Shown in pieces: positions 31,010 through 41,837 of a stretch of 42,489 nucleotides of DNA; positions within the stretch are counted from its first letter, which is position 1; each line of letters starts with the position of its first letter. Both the position numbers and the translations under genes were made by a program. This stretch comes from Batkoa obscura. Lineage: Eukaryota > Entomophthoromycota > Entomophthoromycetes > Entomophthorales > Batkoaceae. The notes under the pieces are model-generated. The model was given only the letters and a program-made list of their open reading frames with translations, did not search any database and had not been told where the DNA came from. The stretch lies in the NCBI GenBank assembly GCA_030770535.1, contig JASVEC010000144.1:1-42489 (forward strand), given 5' to 3'.

Positions 31010-31220
31010 TAAATTTAATTCAATACAATAGTCATCTTTTTATTATTGCTCCTGATGGCTATCGTAAAAGCAGTGACTTTGAAGCTGGCATGCTTGTAGC
31101 TGATCTCCAACAAATTAAGGAACTAAATATAGACCATGTAAATATGCTATTGTCTATATAGCTGATGCATATCCCGCGAAATTGGGAGTATGGTCACGGT
31201 TTCATTTGGATTTGGCCTTA
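31010..31220 (+). pseudogene. Alpha/beta-hydrolase gene relic
   Basis: The segment LFIIAPDGYRKSSDFEAG followed by LVADLQQIKELNIDHVNM resembles the part of an alpha/beta-hydrolase between strand 4 and the nucleophile elbow (consensus IAPDxxGYGxS ... DLxxLxxxLxIxxVxLVGHS). The elbow itself is missing. A shifted frame at about 31160-31220 reads IADAYPAKLGVWSRF, like the segment after the elbow. No start, no catalytic Ser and no C-terminal half, so it is a decayed fragment. Confidence 0.5.
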
Positions 31221-32832
31221 TGAATAGTGTGATCATATCCCCTTTTTTGTGTTAGGGCTATTGATGTATGTGTTGATTTATAGTAAAATTTTAAAGGATC
31301 AAACTGTTTTCAATTATTATTATTCTATTTGTTAATAGTTTTAAATATGTTTTATTAATGTATATTTTAATCAACTTAGGTTTATTTATTAAAACAATAT
31401 TGAATAGTAGAATAAGAGATGATTAACGTATAGCGGTAATTGTAATATCTTTGAAGTTTTGCTACCAATCTAAAGATTAATAATAGGTATCAATTGTCAA
31501 CCTTTTAGATGGTTCAATTAAACAATAAATAGGAATTGAGACAAATTGACATAAAGCATTATTTTTTAATTCGCCTTACAATACTATTACCAGCTTCATC
31601 GTCGTCAAATACATCTTGAGATGCAGTAATCTCGAAATTTAAAGTTTTTTCTTTTTATAAATATAACAAAAGTACAAACAGTTAAATTGAATCTGTAGCG
31701 AATATTAGCTGTAAGGTTTTCCTTACCAATGTTGACATATGAGTAGCTAAAAAGTTAAGTGAAACGCTTTAAACATTGCTATTTGAAATGGAATGTCAGA
31801 TCATTAGCGATAATAATTTTTCTAATAAAACAAAGTGATTGTCAATAGGCTTTTACAGATATCTATGTTTTTAACAATAATCAAATTATTTTATTTTGAC
31901 AAGGATTGCTACTTAATTTTAGTTGAAGTAGTAGTTCATAATTGATATTTAACTTAGAGGAATAAGTAAAATTTATAGAGTAAAAAAATAAGAATACAAA
32001 AGAGATGTTATATTAAGAAAATATAACAATAAAAATAGTAAACTAAGCCTTTGAGATTTTATTTCGTTTAATCATCTACATTTTGTAATAGCAGAGGGGC
32101 AGCTTTGGTTTTGTGAATCATCTAAATTTAGTTTCGTTATTTATTTGTAACTTTTCATATCCTTTTCAACTGGTTCTTTTGTAAATCAATCATTGTGCCT
32201 GATCAATAAAATAAAGCACCATATTTGTTTATTAGCTAATATAAACTTTACTTATTCACATCACCAGATGATAAATTGTAGCTATATTTTTACTTTCTAG
32301 CTGAATAAAATTAGTATAATGATAGCTGTTGTTACTTTGTCTAGATTTTATTAACTCAATATAATAATCCATTACCATCAAAAATATACAATTTCTTTAT
32401 TGTAGTTTTGAAGCATCGAAAATACTGGCTGTTACCCAGCTATTTAATCAAATAAGCAGGAGATCTCACTTGCTTTCACAATGGCATGGATAAAATCCTT
32501 AATTTTTAACTTAACATTAATAAAACAATTAGTAGCATGTAATCATAAATAATTAACAACGATAAATTCATTTAAGTGACTTTTTATATTTTATATAACT
32601 ATTGTGGTATAATATTTTATTTATGTTAATTTTTATTAATTCCAAACTCATCCTGTTTTAAAAACTATAAAAAAGTTCAACTCTTTATATTGTTAAATAT
32701 TAGACGTACATTTAAATTTAACAAACTTCAAAGAGATAAATAAAGTGAAATAAAAAATGAATTCTGAAATCCTAAAAGTAGATTAAAATATTTAAATTTA
32801 CTCATCATAATCTTTATTTAGCTACTCTATAA

Positions 32833-33603
32833 TCACTCTTGACTAGGTTTTACTTCTATCTCAGTAACTGCTTCTTCAAGAGTTTCTGTATTGGCAGAGT
32901 TTTCAGTACCCTCATTGCTTTTATTATCAACTTCATTTAAGCCCTCCTTTTTAATAGCAACATTTCCGCTGTTATCCAATTCTACTTTAGGCTTTGAATC
33001 TATATTATCTAAAATCTCAACTTTAGTTTGCTTATCGTCTTTATTATTGATCATTTGCATAGTGTTTGAAGTTATCTCAGCTTGATTTTCCCTATTAAAA
33101 ATATGGTGAGCAGCCTCATTTACTTTGGAGATAGATACGCCAAGTCTCTTTTTGATTCTATTGATAAATCCAGTTACAATATTATTAGATAAATCGTAAA
33201 TCTCATTAGTTAAATCTAAAATAACTTGTTCGTTTTCAACTAGAAATGGATGAAATACATTGTCATAAATATTTAAGTGACCATTTAACTTTGGGTAAGT
33301 GATGTAAAATAGTGAAATGTATTTTATCTCATAGTAGTAAAATATCCTAAAGATTAATATCAATAATAAACATAAAATAATAAGGTCGTATTACCAACTG
33401 AAAAAAATATCAATGAATTGTTCAAGCGTTAGATAGGCGATTAAACAAAACCAAAATTTTGAGATTGATGCTAACTCTTTCTCATTTTTAATAGCTTTAT
33501 AAGTTTTAAAACTTGGGATTAAAAAACAGTATATGATTCTATTAAATAATGAGTTGATTTTTATATTGAAATGACAATTTTACTTATAAATATCTACAAT
33601 CAT
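32833..33603 (-). CDS. REEP/Yop1-like (TB2/DP1/HVA22 family) protein, copy B
   Basis: Three exons on the minus strand: 33603-33584, 33538-33395 and 33346-32833, in phase, giving 225 residues; introns are 45 and 48 bp. The domain order is as in copy A: a short start, IPSFKTYKAIK, a hydrophobic stretch (FWFCLIAYLTLEQFIDIFF), a Trp codon split by intron 2, YYYEIKYISLF, ITYPKLNG and an amphipathic segment. Unlike copy A it has a long acidic low-complexity tail of about 100 residues, rich in Asn, Glu and Lys. Such proteins insert as hairpins in endoplasmic-reticulum tubules and bend the membrane; long charged tails in some relatives bind microtubules or other partners. Intron positions equal those of copy A, so the two are paralogues. 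The gene is divergent from GPN2. Confidence 0.87.
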
Positions 33604-34089
33604 TATTTTGACTAAAGAAAAGAAATTTATTTATAAAACTATTCTTTGATTTAAATAGTTCAATCTTATCTACAAATAAGAATTTACTCGAGATTAATTT
33701 ATAATATTGATGTAAATTTATTATTTTGATTAAAGCTATTTAGTAAAAACAAAGATAAAAGCTTATAAGTTTAAAATTTTATCTATATTTTAGTAAATAA
33801 TGAATTAAATTGACTCGCAATTAAATTATTATCACTAAAAGAAATTAGAGCTATATGAGGCTAGCAAATACCTAAGAAGTATCAACAACTAATATCAACT
33901 TTATATTAAGATAAAATTTAATCATTATTTTTATATTATCTTAGTTGATTACTAATATTTCTATATCGTGTTATACTCATCTTTTATTCAAATTGTTCAA
34001 TAATAATTGAACTATTATTTTTCTAGTGAATTTGAAACAAATTTAAGCCATAGCAAAAAAATTCTAGAAAACTACTTTTTATTCTAACA

Positions 34090-35252
34090 ATGCCATTTGG
34101 ACAAGTAAAACATAAAGAATAAGGATAAAGCAAGGATTAAAATAAGTAAGGTAGTAATAGGACCACCAGGATCAGGCAAAACAAGCTATTGTTATGGAGC
34201 AGAACAATTTTTCTCGGGTTTAAAAAGGTAGTTACTACTTATTATCAGTTTCATTTAAACTTTATTCTTAGAAAAACGATTATTATCAATTTAGATCCAG
34301 CTAATGAAAATATTCCTTATACACCTGCCATTGATATTAATGACTTAATTACAGTACAAGATGTTATGGATGAATTTCAATTGGGACCTAATGGGGGTAT
34401 GGTTTATTGTATGGAGTATTTGGAGAAAAATATAGACTGGTTAATAAATAAACTTACAAAATTTGAAGGTAAATAAACAAATGGAAATTTAAACAATGTT
34501 AACTTTATTTAGATTCTTATTTTATATTTGATTTTCCTGGACAAGTTGAACTGTATACTCATAATTATTCGGTAAAGAACATATTAGATAAATTACAAAA
34601 ACTGGACTTTAGAGTAATTTAAAACGTCAATATTTTAAGATCCTATTTACAATTTTTAGTTGACTGCTGTACATCTAGTAGATGCCCATTACTGTACTGA
34701 TCCAGTGAAGTATATATCAGTTTTACTAGTATCACTGAAGACAATGTTGCTGTTAGAGTTGCCTCATGTCAATGTACTTTCAAAGTTAGATCTAATTCAA
34801 AGTTACGGAAAATTAGGTAATATCAATCAAAGCCAAATATCAAATTAAAACAATTTAAAAATAATAGCCTTTAGGTTAGAATTTTATACAGAAGTTATGG
34901 ATTTAAGCTATCTTTTAGAACAGCTTAACGAAGAGCAGATGGGAACGAAATACCACAAGCTAACAGAAGCGCTTTCCTCTTTAGTTGAAGAGTTCGGGCT
35001 AGTCCATTTCCACCCCTTAATGGTCGAAGTTGGTTTTTTTCACTATATATTATATTATTAACTCATTTATTTAAGGATAAAAAATCCATGATTTCATTGA
35101 TGAAAGCCATCGATAAAGCGAACGGCTATGTTTTTGGAGGCTTGGATGAGGACAACACTTCTTTGTTATTATCGAATATTAAGGTGCTTGATAACACTGA
35201 GTTAATAAGCGATATGGAACAGATTTATATAAAAGAAAGAGAAGAGTTATAA
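34090..35252 (+). CDS. GPN2: GPN-loop GTPase 2
   Basis: Seven exons: 34090-34104, 34151-34227, 34272-34468, 34513-34613, 34660-34816, 34868-35028 and 35076-35252, in phase, giving 294 residues; introns are 44-51 bp. GPN GTPases work in dimers in the cytoplasm to assemble and import RNA polymerase II and III. Visible: P-loop GPPGSGKT (9-16), DPAN (39-42), the diagnostic Gly-Pro-Asn loop (69-71), Walker B-like DFPGQVEL (103-110) and the G4 motif SKLD (171-174). [15 protein letters not shown] and [12 protein letters not shown] point to GPN2 rather than GPN1 or GPN3. The sixth intron has the weak donor GTTGGT. The first exon is only 15 bp. All nucleotide-binding motifs are intact. Confidence 0.92.
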
Positions 35253-35366
35253 ATAACTTTTGCAAAATAAATTAATAAACGAGACCCTACACAAACTATG
35301 ACTATTAATTTACAATAATCACATAATTAAGATCATTTATTTATATAAGGCGATATGAGAATTAAC

Positions 35367-36299
35367 TCAAAGCAAGCTAGTTTTTCTTTTACTTAAAATA
35401 GAAAATGAAAATCTACGAATTCTTAATGGGGTTGTAGGAGGCACTAGAAAATCCCAGGACTTTTTAGACCTTAACATAAAGGCATTTTCATCCATTTCTT
35501 TCCCTTTAGAAGCAGTATCTATTAATATATTAATTAAGGCAAGGTCTTTATGTAACTCATCGTCTATATCTTTAAATTGATTTAGAGTATTAACAAGCTT
35601 TGAATGATACTCTTCCAACTGTGTGTACCTTAAACTTTCCTGAAAAAAATTAGAGCATATATAAGTATATATGCATATAACTACCTTATCTACTTCTTGG
35701 AATTGAAGCTTAATTAGAGTTCTTATGACATAAATGACTCTAAAATTAATCAGTATATAAATGGATATTCTTATATGTGCACTAGAGTCAAATAAATAGA
35801 TGATATCGAATAGCAGGCATATAGAAATAAGGAAAATATCTAAAACATTGAATAAAGAACTAAAGTAACTCTTAAAGCCAAGGTAATAACCTCGCAATAT
35901 GGCTTCACATAGAAATAAGATAAAAATAACAATATTCGTGTATAAGGAAGCTTTTAATAATGAAACATTAAACGGGTTGTTTGGTACTTAAAAAAAGTAT
36001 TAGCTTTATAAAATGTAATGAAAATAAAGAACAGTACCTATAAATAAATCGGATATGGATAAAAATAAGTTCATAAAAGCTAAAATAGTGACTGTATACA
36101 AAAAAGATTTTTCAAAAATTATAGTCGCAACTTTCCTTTTAAAATATATAGAATAAGGTTCATTATCAGCTCTGTTATAGGTTTCTTCATTAGTTATATT
36201 GTACTCTGCATCTAAAGCTTGTAGTTCTTGAACTACGCTCCGAAGGATCATAGCTTTTTCTACCACTAAGCCTTCATGTTCAAAATATTTTTCATCCAT
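35367..36299 (-). CDS. Hv1-type voltage-sensor protein with altered selectivity residue
   Basis: Three exons on the minus strand: 36299-36038, 35986-35685 and 35639-35367, in phase, giving 278 residues. Four membrane segments are visible: S1 about 66-88, S2 101-124, S3 133-152, S4 162-182, followed by a coiled-coil-like tail (189-228) as in proton channel Hv1. Conserved Hv1 landmarks are kept by eye alignment: acidic D84 (human E119), E115 and R119 in S2 (E153, K157), and D137 and D148 in S3 (D174, D185, same 11-residue spacing). Two key sites differ: N77 stands at the proton-selectivity Asp (human D112), and S4 reads R170-x-x-Y173-x-x-R176, with Tyr at the middle Arg. No break is seen, so it is an intact but unusual voltage-sensor protein; permeation is unknown. 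It converges with GPN2. Confidence 0.8.
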
Positions 36300-37734
36300 C
36301 CTTTTAAAAAGTAAACTTTTGTTAAATTTATTTTTTAAATACTATTCACTAATTTTAGTTGATCGTATATCCCCATTTATTTACGTTAAATTTTTGTCTA
36401 AAATTTAAATGAAGTTGAATTTGATAATCAAAATTTAATTTAACTTAAATTAAGTTTTCAACCATTCTAGATTTCTAATAAATAAAATAGTAAAAAGAAA
36501 TTACTGTTAAATGTTGCGCTAACAACCATTGTTTTTACAAATAATTTTATTCCTTTTTATTCTTATTTATAAAGTAGACACTCATTTTTTGAGTTATGTT
36601 AAATAAGTATGACATTCTAATGATTAAAATTAAAATATTTAAAGAATACAGTTAAGAATTATAAAATTTGGTTAATTTTGTCTTAAAGATGTTATTGATT
36701 TTGATATTTGATTTAAACAGGATAGATGCATCAAGGCCTTTTATAACTAAACAAATTAGGCCTTTTAATTATATTGTATAAAAATATCTAAATAATACAA
36801 GCATTTTGCTTGTAATTTTATATGCTAATATTGTAAACAGTTACATTAAAAACTTCATTTAAAATAATTTGTTTTTAAAGCAGATGATTTTTTTATTAGA
36901 TTGTTAATAAACCACTGTTATTAATAATCGAATAGTTAAAAAAGTATAGTTGCATCTCTTTATAATATCTTATAATAACCTCAATAATTACAATAATAAG
37001 TCACAAATCCAATTTAAAATCGGAACAGTATTGAGAAAAGTTTAAAACTTGTTTTTACTGGTAGGATAATATTAAGCCAATCAAAAGTGTGAACACAGGA
37101 AAGTGATGCAATAAATAGATAATTCATACTTTTGATTAGCTATTAATATTAAATATGATCTAATAATATCCATTTATAATTATTTAAGCCCAAAAAGAAG
37201 CAAAGTATTTTTCGATAATAAATTACCGAGCCAGTAAAATCGTTCTATCTATCTCATTAATTGCTTAAACAGCTCCACTCAAATATGTGCTTAAAGCCAA
37301 TAAAGAATCACTATAGCATCTTCTTCACAAACGATTGGTTTAAATTTTTATTTTGATCTTGAGGGGGAAACTATGGGCTTAAAAAAACAAACCAACTAAA
37401 CAGCCAAGTTAACGGGTAAATCAAATTAATACCAATTGTTCATAACCCACTTTAAATATTAATTTCTTTTTAACTAAGAATTTGAGGATTGTGGCTTTGA
37501 ATTGAATTTCTATAACTCTATCTCAACTTCCTTTAAAACTATAAACTAGTGTCTATCCAAAGTACATTAAGCTTCCTATATTTAATAAGACTATACTCTC
37601 TGTAGGTATTTTCTTTTATTTTCTCTGTTCTTATTCTTAATTTAGAGTATTTTTCCTTTAACATCAACTTATTAAATCCCAAACTCATTATCTCACTCAT
37701 AGAAATATCATTAATATTTACATAATTCATAAAA
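36300..37734. other. Gene-free stretch
   Basis: About 1.4 kb between the divergent Hv1-like and CDC42 genes. No gene. Only a MITE-like scrap (TATATCCCCAT at 36367) and an imperfect hairpin at 37076-37140 (12 of 13 bp pair, GC(C/T)AATCAAAAGT) were noticed. Confidence 0.4.
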
Positions 37735-38472
37735 ATGCAGACAATTAAATGTGTAGTAGTAGGTGATGGTGCCGTCGGAAAGGTATTTTAATTATTTAAA
37801 ATTATGTCAGCTTGAATTAATTTAATTTAATTTAATTTAATTTAGACTTGTCTTCTTATTTCATACACTACTAACAAATTCCCCTCGGAGTATGTTCCAA
37901 CCGTAAGTGACTCTAGATATTTATAAATTTATGTTCAAGCTTTATTAGGTATTTGACAATTATGCCGTTACTGTTATGATAGGTGAAGAACCTTATACTC
38001 TTGGTCTTTTTGATACAGCAGGTAAATGACTATCACATTAGTAAAATCTCATTTATTTATTATTTTAGGTCAGGAGGATTACGATCGTTTAAGACCTCTT
38101 TCATACCCTCAAACTGACGTATTTTTGGTTTGCTTTTCAGTAACATCCCCAGCTTCATTTGAAAACGTTAAAGAGAAATGGTTCCCAGAAGTACACCATC
38201 ATTGTCCAGGAGTTCCATGTTTAATTGTTGGTACTCAAATGGATCTTCGTGATGATCCAGCAGTTATTGAAAAGCTTGCACGTCAACGCCAAAAGCCAAT
38301 TTCCACAGATCAAGGTGAACGTTTAGCTCGTGAGCTCAAAGCAGTAAAATATGTAGAATGTTCAGCACTTACTCAATCTGGACTTAAGAATGTATTTGAT
38401 GAAGCTATCGTAGCAGCTTTAGAACCACCAGTTACTCGAGGAAGTAAAAAAGGAGGCTGTACTCTTTTATAA
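37735..38472 (+). CDS. CDC42: Rho-family GTPase CDC42
   Basis: Four exons: 37735-37782, 37846-37902, 37949-38021 and 38069-38472, in phase, giving 193 residues. CDC42 is the plasma-membrane switch for cell polarity, budding or hyphal tip growth. All Rho motifs are intact: P-loop GDGAVGKT (10-17), switch I with T35, DTAGQE (57-62), TQMD (115-118), SAL (158-160) and a C-terminal CAAX box CTLL preceded by a short basic stretch, so geranylgeranylation is expected. [16 protein letters not shown] and the [13 protein letters not shown] region are CDC42-like rather than Rac- or RhoA-like. Intron 1 ends in a TTTAA repeat. Neighbours have no functional link. Confidence 0.96.
37815..37845. repeat. TTTAA pentanucleotide repeat in CDC42 intron 1
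   Basis: About five TTTAA units run up to the AG acceptor and serve as the pyrimidine-poor 3' end of the intron. Repeat-length variation would alter the distance from branch point to acceptor. Confidence 0.7.
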
Positions 38473-39299
38473 TTTGAGAGAATTAAACCATGGGAATTAG
38501 CATTCCATAAAGAACCCTATTCGATTTAACATCCATGAAAGCGCGTAAATTTTAATCCATTTTCCCCTTTTCTTTTATTCATAATAACATTGTTTAAACT
38601 ACTCATAAAATAGTTTCGGTAATTTTTTTATTTGGCTATCTTTAAGATTGAATTTAATTAGTATTATTATCATAGAATCTTTATATTCAACTGAAGTCTT
38701 TTTTGTTAGATTAAATATGAATATATATTACATCTAGCTTATACTATTTATAATTGAATTTAATCTTTCTTATAAGACAATAGAATAATCGTTAGGACTA
38801 CTTCAATCTTTATTTACATTAAAATATTAAGCCTTTTATCAACTGGTAAGCTTCAAGCTATATGCTAAATAACCAACACCTCAAACATCTTGTAAGTAGG
38901 ACTGTTATACTACAATATTGTGTATAGCTATATAAACTATATTATTGTACATTTTATATATATAACTTAGCTTTAATAGATTTAAAAACAATCATAAGAT
39001 AGCAATATACTTAATATATTTATCATTTACTCTATTTTTGAAGTTAATAATAACTATTACTTGTCAAGATCATTTTCTAATATAAACTTAGGTTAATTCT
39101 TTTGTTTGTTATTTGAAATAATTATATATGCTAGATTGCTAAATAAGTCACAATGAGCATAAAAAATAAGTGAATTATAAAATTTAGCCAATTAAATAGC
39201 ATAATTCACTCACATAATAATAGTATAAATAAATTAGTTTATAAATTTAAGGAGTAATAGGTATAAATAACAATCTTAATTAATTTTGTGACTTTTAAG
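38473..39299. other. Gene-free stretch
   Basis: CDC42 3' side and ACMSD promoter region. Very A+T-rich with no open frame, repeat copy or strong structure seen. Confidence 0.4.
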
Positions 39300-40390
39300 A
39301 TGTCAACTACAAATAGCAACAAATTTTTAAAAATCGATATTCATACTCATATACTACCAAAACAATTACCAGACTTATCTCGTAAATATGGTTATGGTTC
39401 TTGGGTTTCTTTGGATCACTTTGAACCTGTAAGTAGTTTACAGCTATTAAATAATAATATATTAATCTGATTTAGGGTAAAGCAAACATGATGAAGGATG
39501 GAAAAAACTTCAGAACCATCGAATGTAACTGCTGGTCTTCATCTCAACGTATAAAAGAGTGCAATGATACTGGAGTAGATGTTCAGGTCATTTCTACTGT
39601 CCCAGTTATGTTCAACTACTGGGCAAAACCTCAACACACTTTAGATCTTGCTAAATATTTAAATGATCATGTAGCTCAAACAGTAGCTGAGGATCCTTCT
39701 AGATTTATTGGCTTAGGCACTTTACCTATGCAAGCTCCGGATCTTGCCATTCAAGAGATGAAACGTTGTGTTAATGAGCTAGGATTACCTGGGGTACAGA
39801 TAGGCTCTCATATCAATGAATGGAATTTAGATGCACCAGAACTAGATCTCTTTTTTAAAGCAGCAGAAGAGCTTGGGTGTGTTATTTTTGTTCATCCTTG
39901 GGATATGGAAACAAAGGGGCGAATGGAAAAATATTGGTTTCCCTGGCTTATTGGTATGCCTTGTGAAACCACTATTGCCGTTTGCTCCTTAATCTTTGGA
40001 GGTGTTTTTGATCGCTATCCTAAACTTAAGGTTTGCTTTGCCCATGGAGGCGGATCGTTTTTGGCTACCTTAGGTAGAATCGATCATGGCTTCAATGTAA
40101 GACCAGATTTGTGTGCCACACACATTAAGAAACCACCTTCTAGCTATTTAAAACAAATCTTTGTTGATTCTTTAGTTCATGATTTAGATGCCTTAAAGTT
40201 TATGGTTGGTAAAGTAGGTGTAGATAATATTTTATTAGGTTCTGATTATCCATTTCCGCTCGGTGAACATCATCCTGGTAAACTCATTGAGGATGCTTCT
40301 GAATTTAGCGATGAGGATAAAGAAAAAATGTTATCTGGGAATGCATTGAAACTTTTCAACTTAAAACCTGAGAACTATTTGCGCAACTAA
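39300..40390 (+). CDS. ACMSD: 2-amino-3-carboxymuconate-6-semialdehyde decarboxylase
   Basis: Two exons, 39300-39428 and 39476-40390, phase 0, 347 residues, close to the family length. The zinc amidohydrolase removes CO2 from ACMS in the kynurenine branch of tryptophan catabolism, steering flux away from quinolinate and NAD. Metal ligands are present: HTH at 15-17, H183 in FVHPWD, H233 before GGG, and D300 in GSDYPFPLG. STVPVMFNYWAKP, RFIGLGTLPMQAP and KYWFPWLIGMP are near-identical to animal ACMSD. The start at 39300 is chosen because the residues from there match the family N-terminus. Cytosolic; no signal or membrane segment. A related family, the gamma-resorcylate decarboxylases, is less likely given these motifs. 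Confidence 0.95.
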
Positions 40391-40608
40391 TTTGATGTAT
40401 ATTATGGCTATGGATTCATTTACTTCTACTATTATTATTAAATGATATTGTTTTTATCACTATATTTTATTTTATTGTATCTATTTGTTATGAGCCATCT
40501 TTTATTCTTTTTATAGAGTCTAAAATGGTGTAATATTTATCCCTGATTTTTAATAATTTAGAATCGTGGTACTTGATTAAAACTATCTTTAATTTCTTAA
40601 AGTATAAA

Positions 40609-41104
40609 ATGGATTACACGAACTTAGAGTTAAGATTAAACACGCTAATAAACCAACAAGTAGAAAAAATCCAGACCGAAATAAAGTCTAACAATGACTT
40701 ACCAAATCACCTTATACCAAGTTCTCGATTATATGTTAATAAAGAAGAAGGTTTATTATTAATAGAAATAAAGACCAAAAAAGTAATTTCAAAATTTTAT
40801 TTAATAAATTAAAAACTAAAAGAGTACTTAGGGGATTAAGCTAGACATAACAACTTTGAAATACTATCAACCATTTATAAAAATAGCTGGGAACTGTCTT
40901 TCAAAGGTGAGTGAGATTGAGCTTGGGCTACCTGATTTAGACCAACATTCTTTGGTCCCGAAGTTTTATCAACAGGAAAATAGACAATTTGAATTAACTA
41001 TTACTTTACCTCATCATTTCGGTGAATTACCAACGGATATTCATTATATTCATGCTAAGTTTGTTGTTCCTAATCTCCTTAAGATCTATATTCCTATTGT
41101 TTAA
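40609..41104 (+). CDS. Small protein with possible CS/p23-like C-terminal domain
   Basis: Two exons, 40609-40782 and 40832-41104, phase 0, 148 residues. The first 40 residues look helical (LELRLNTLINQQVEKIQTEI). The C-terminal part alternates hydrophobic beta strands (RQFELTITLPHHF, IHAKFVVPN, LLKIYIPIV), which recalls the CS/Hsp20-like fold, for example the C-terminal domain of PIH1-type cochaperone proteins. That resemblance is weak and by eye only. No signal peptide or membrane segment. It follows ACMSD on the same strand, 218 bp on, and converges with LAMTOR5. Confidence 0.6.
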
Positions 41105-41316
41105 GTTTTTACTTATGAAATAGTCAAGAATTCTTAAATATCGCTTTCAGATAATATATTATAATCTTATTCAAATATAGTTATCTAAACTAAAACAAGT
41201 AATGTTTAAATTTATACATTATAACTATCAATTATAAAACAACAGATAATTAATAAATAGTAATCATCAGACCCTTTAATGAGCATAATAAAAAACTTTA
41301 ATAACCTTCTATTTAA

Positions 41317-41739
41317 TCAAGCGTTATAATACATCGCTATTGTGTAACTCCTATGATTCTTAATAAAGACTTTACTATAATTTTAATTAAAATTGGGTTT
41401 ACTTTTTAGACGAAAAATAAACTACCTGTTTTTCAACTGTAAACAAATACTCGGGTTCTCATTTTCTTTATTGTGAAACTCTCCAATTTCTTTGACTCTA
41501 CGACCAATACTCGCTAAATATCCTGAAGCGGATGAACTGGCTGTTCCTCTTGCTAAAAATTAATTTCGAGATTTATATAAATATATTATAATTAACTACC
41601 TAATAAGCAAAGCCCATTGTCATCTGTAATTAAAATGCCATTGACAGATTCATCTGCTAAACTAAATTTTAAAATTTGCAGAATGTTATTAAAGGTGAAG
41701 TTACCATTCTTCTATCATTTTATCAATTTCACTATCCAT
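41317..41739 (-). CDS. LAMTOR5: Ragulator subunit LAMTOR5 (HBXIP-like)
   Basis: Four small exons on the minus strand: 41739-41705, 41661-41600, 41552-41426 and 41374-41317, in phase, giving 93 residues (human 91). LAMTOR5 is a roadblock-fold subunit of Ragulator, which anchors Rag GTPases and TORC1 on the lysosome or vacuole. The visible core is VNGILITDDNGLCLLARGTA, where human has IVGVLCTDSQGLNLGCRGT, followed by SICLQLKN and KVFIKNHRSYTIAMY, where human has [24 protein letters not shown]. No exon exceeds 127 bp. The start at 41739 is the only ATG that links in phase. Palindromes at 41782-41837 lie just upstream. Confidence 0.88.
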
Positions 41740-41743
41740 TTTG

Positions 41744-41779
41744 TTAAGAATGAGGACGTATTTTTTAAAATTAGGTTTT
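41744..41779 (-). mobile_element. MITE left-end scrap
   Basis: GAATGAGGACGTATTTTTTA resembles the worn left end of MITE copy 8 (CGAGGACGTATTTTTATTTA). The rest of the element is not recognisable. It overlaps the upstream flank of LAMTOR5. Confidence 0.3.
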
Positions 41780-41781
41780 AG

Positions 41782-41837
41782 TCAAAAAGCCTGTTCTTTT
41801 TGATTTAGATCATTTATCAAAAATGTTTTTGATAAAT
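41782..41837. promoter_or_regulatory. Two palindromes upstream of LAMTOR5
   Basis: TCAAAAAG-6 nt-CTTTTTGA (41782-41803) and the near-perfect palindrome ATTTATCAAAAA-TG-TTTTTGATAAAT (41812-41837). The shared TCAAAAA/TTTTTGA half-sites, four in 56 bp and 43 bp before the LAMTOR5 ATG, could be binding sites for a dimeric regulator; this is inference from symmetry and position. Confidence 0.35.

Larger units (their letters stand above)
28368..32832. other. Repeat-rich intergenic stretch
   Basis: Ten MITE copies (16-25) crowd 28.6-30.6 kb. From 30.6 to 32.8 kb only an alpha/beta-hydrolase relic (31010-31220) and an exon-like minus-strand segment at 31650-31567, ending in DDDEAGNSIVRRIKK and a stop, stand out. 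The latter looks coding by composition, but no partner exon in phase was found. Confidence 0.4.

Noticed and set aside
32891-33085. Plus-strand frame inside REEP-like copy B
   Set aside because: Antisense shadow of the acidic tail exon.
36360-36376. MITE copy near the Hv1-like gene start
   Set aside because: Only about 10 bp (TATATCCCCAT) match; chance is likely.
37539-37730. 63-codon minus-strand frame just before CDC42
   Set aside because: Low-complexity A+T-rich translation with no splice partner or family; more likely CDC42 promoter sequence.
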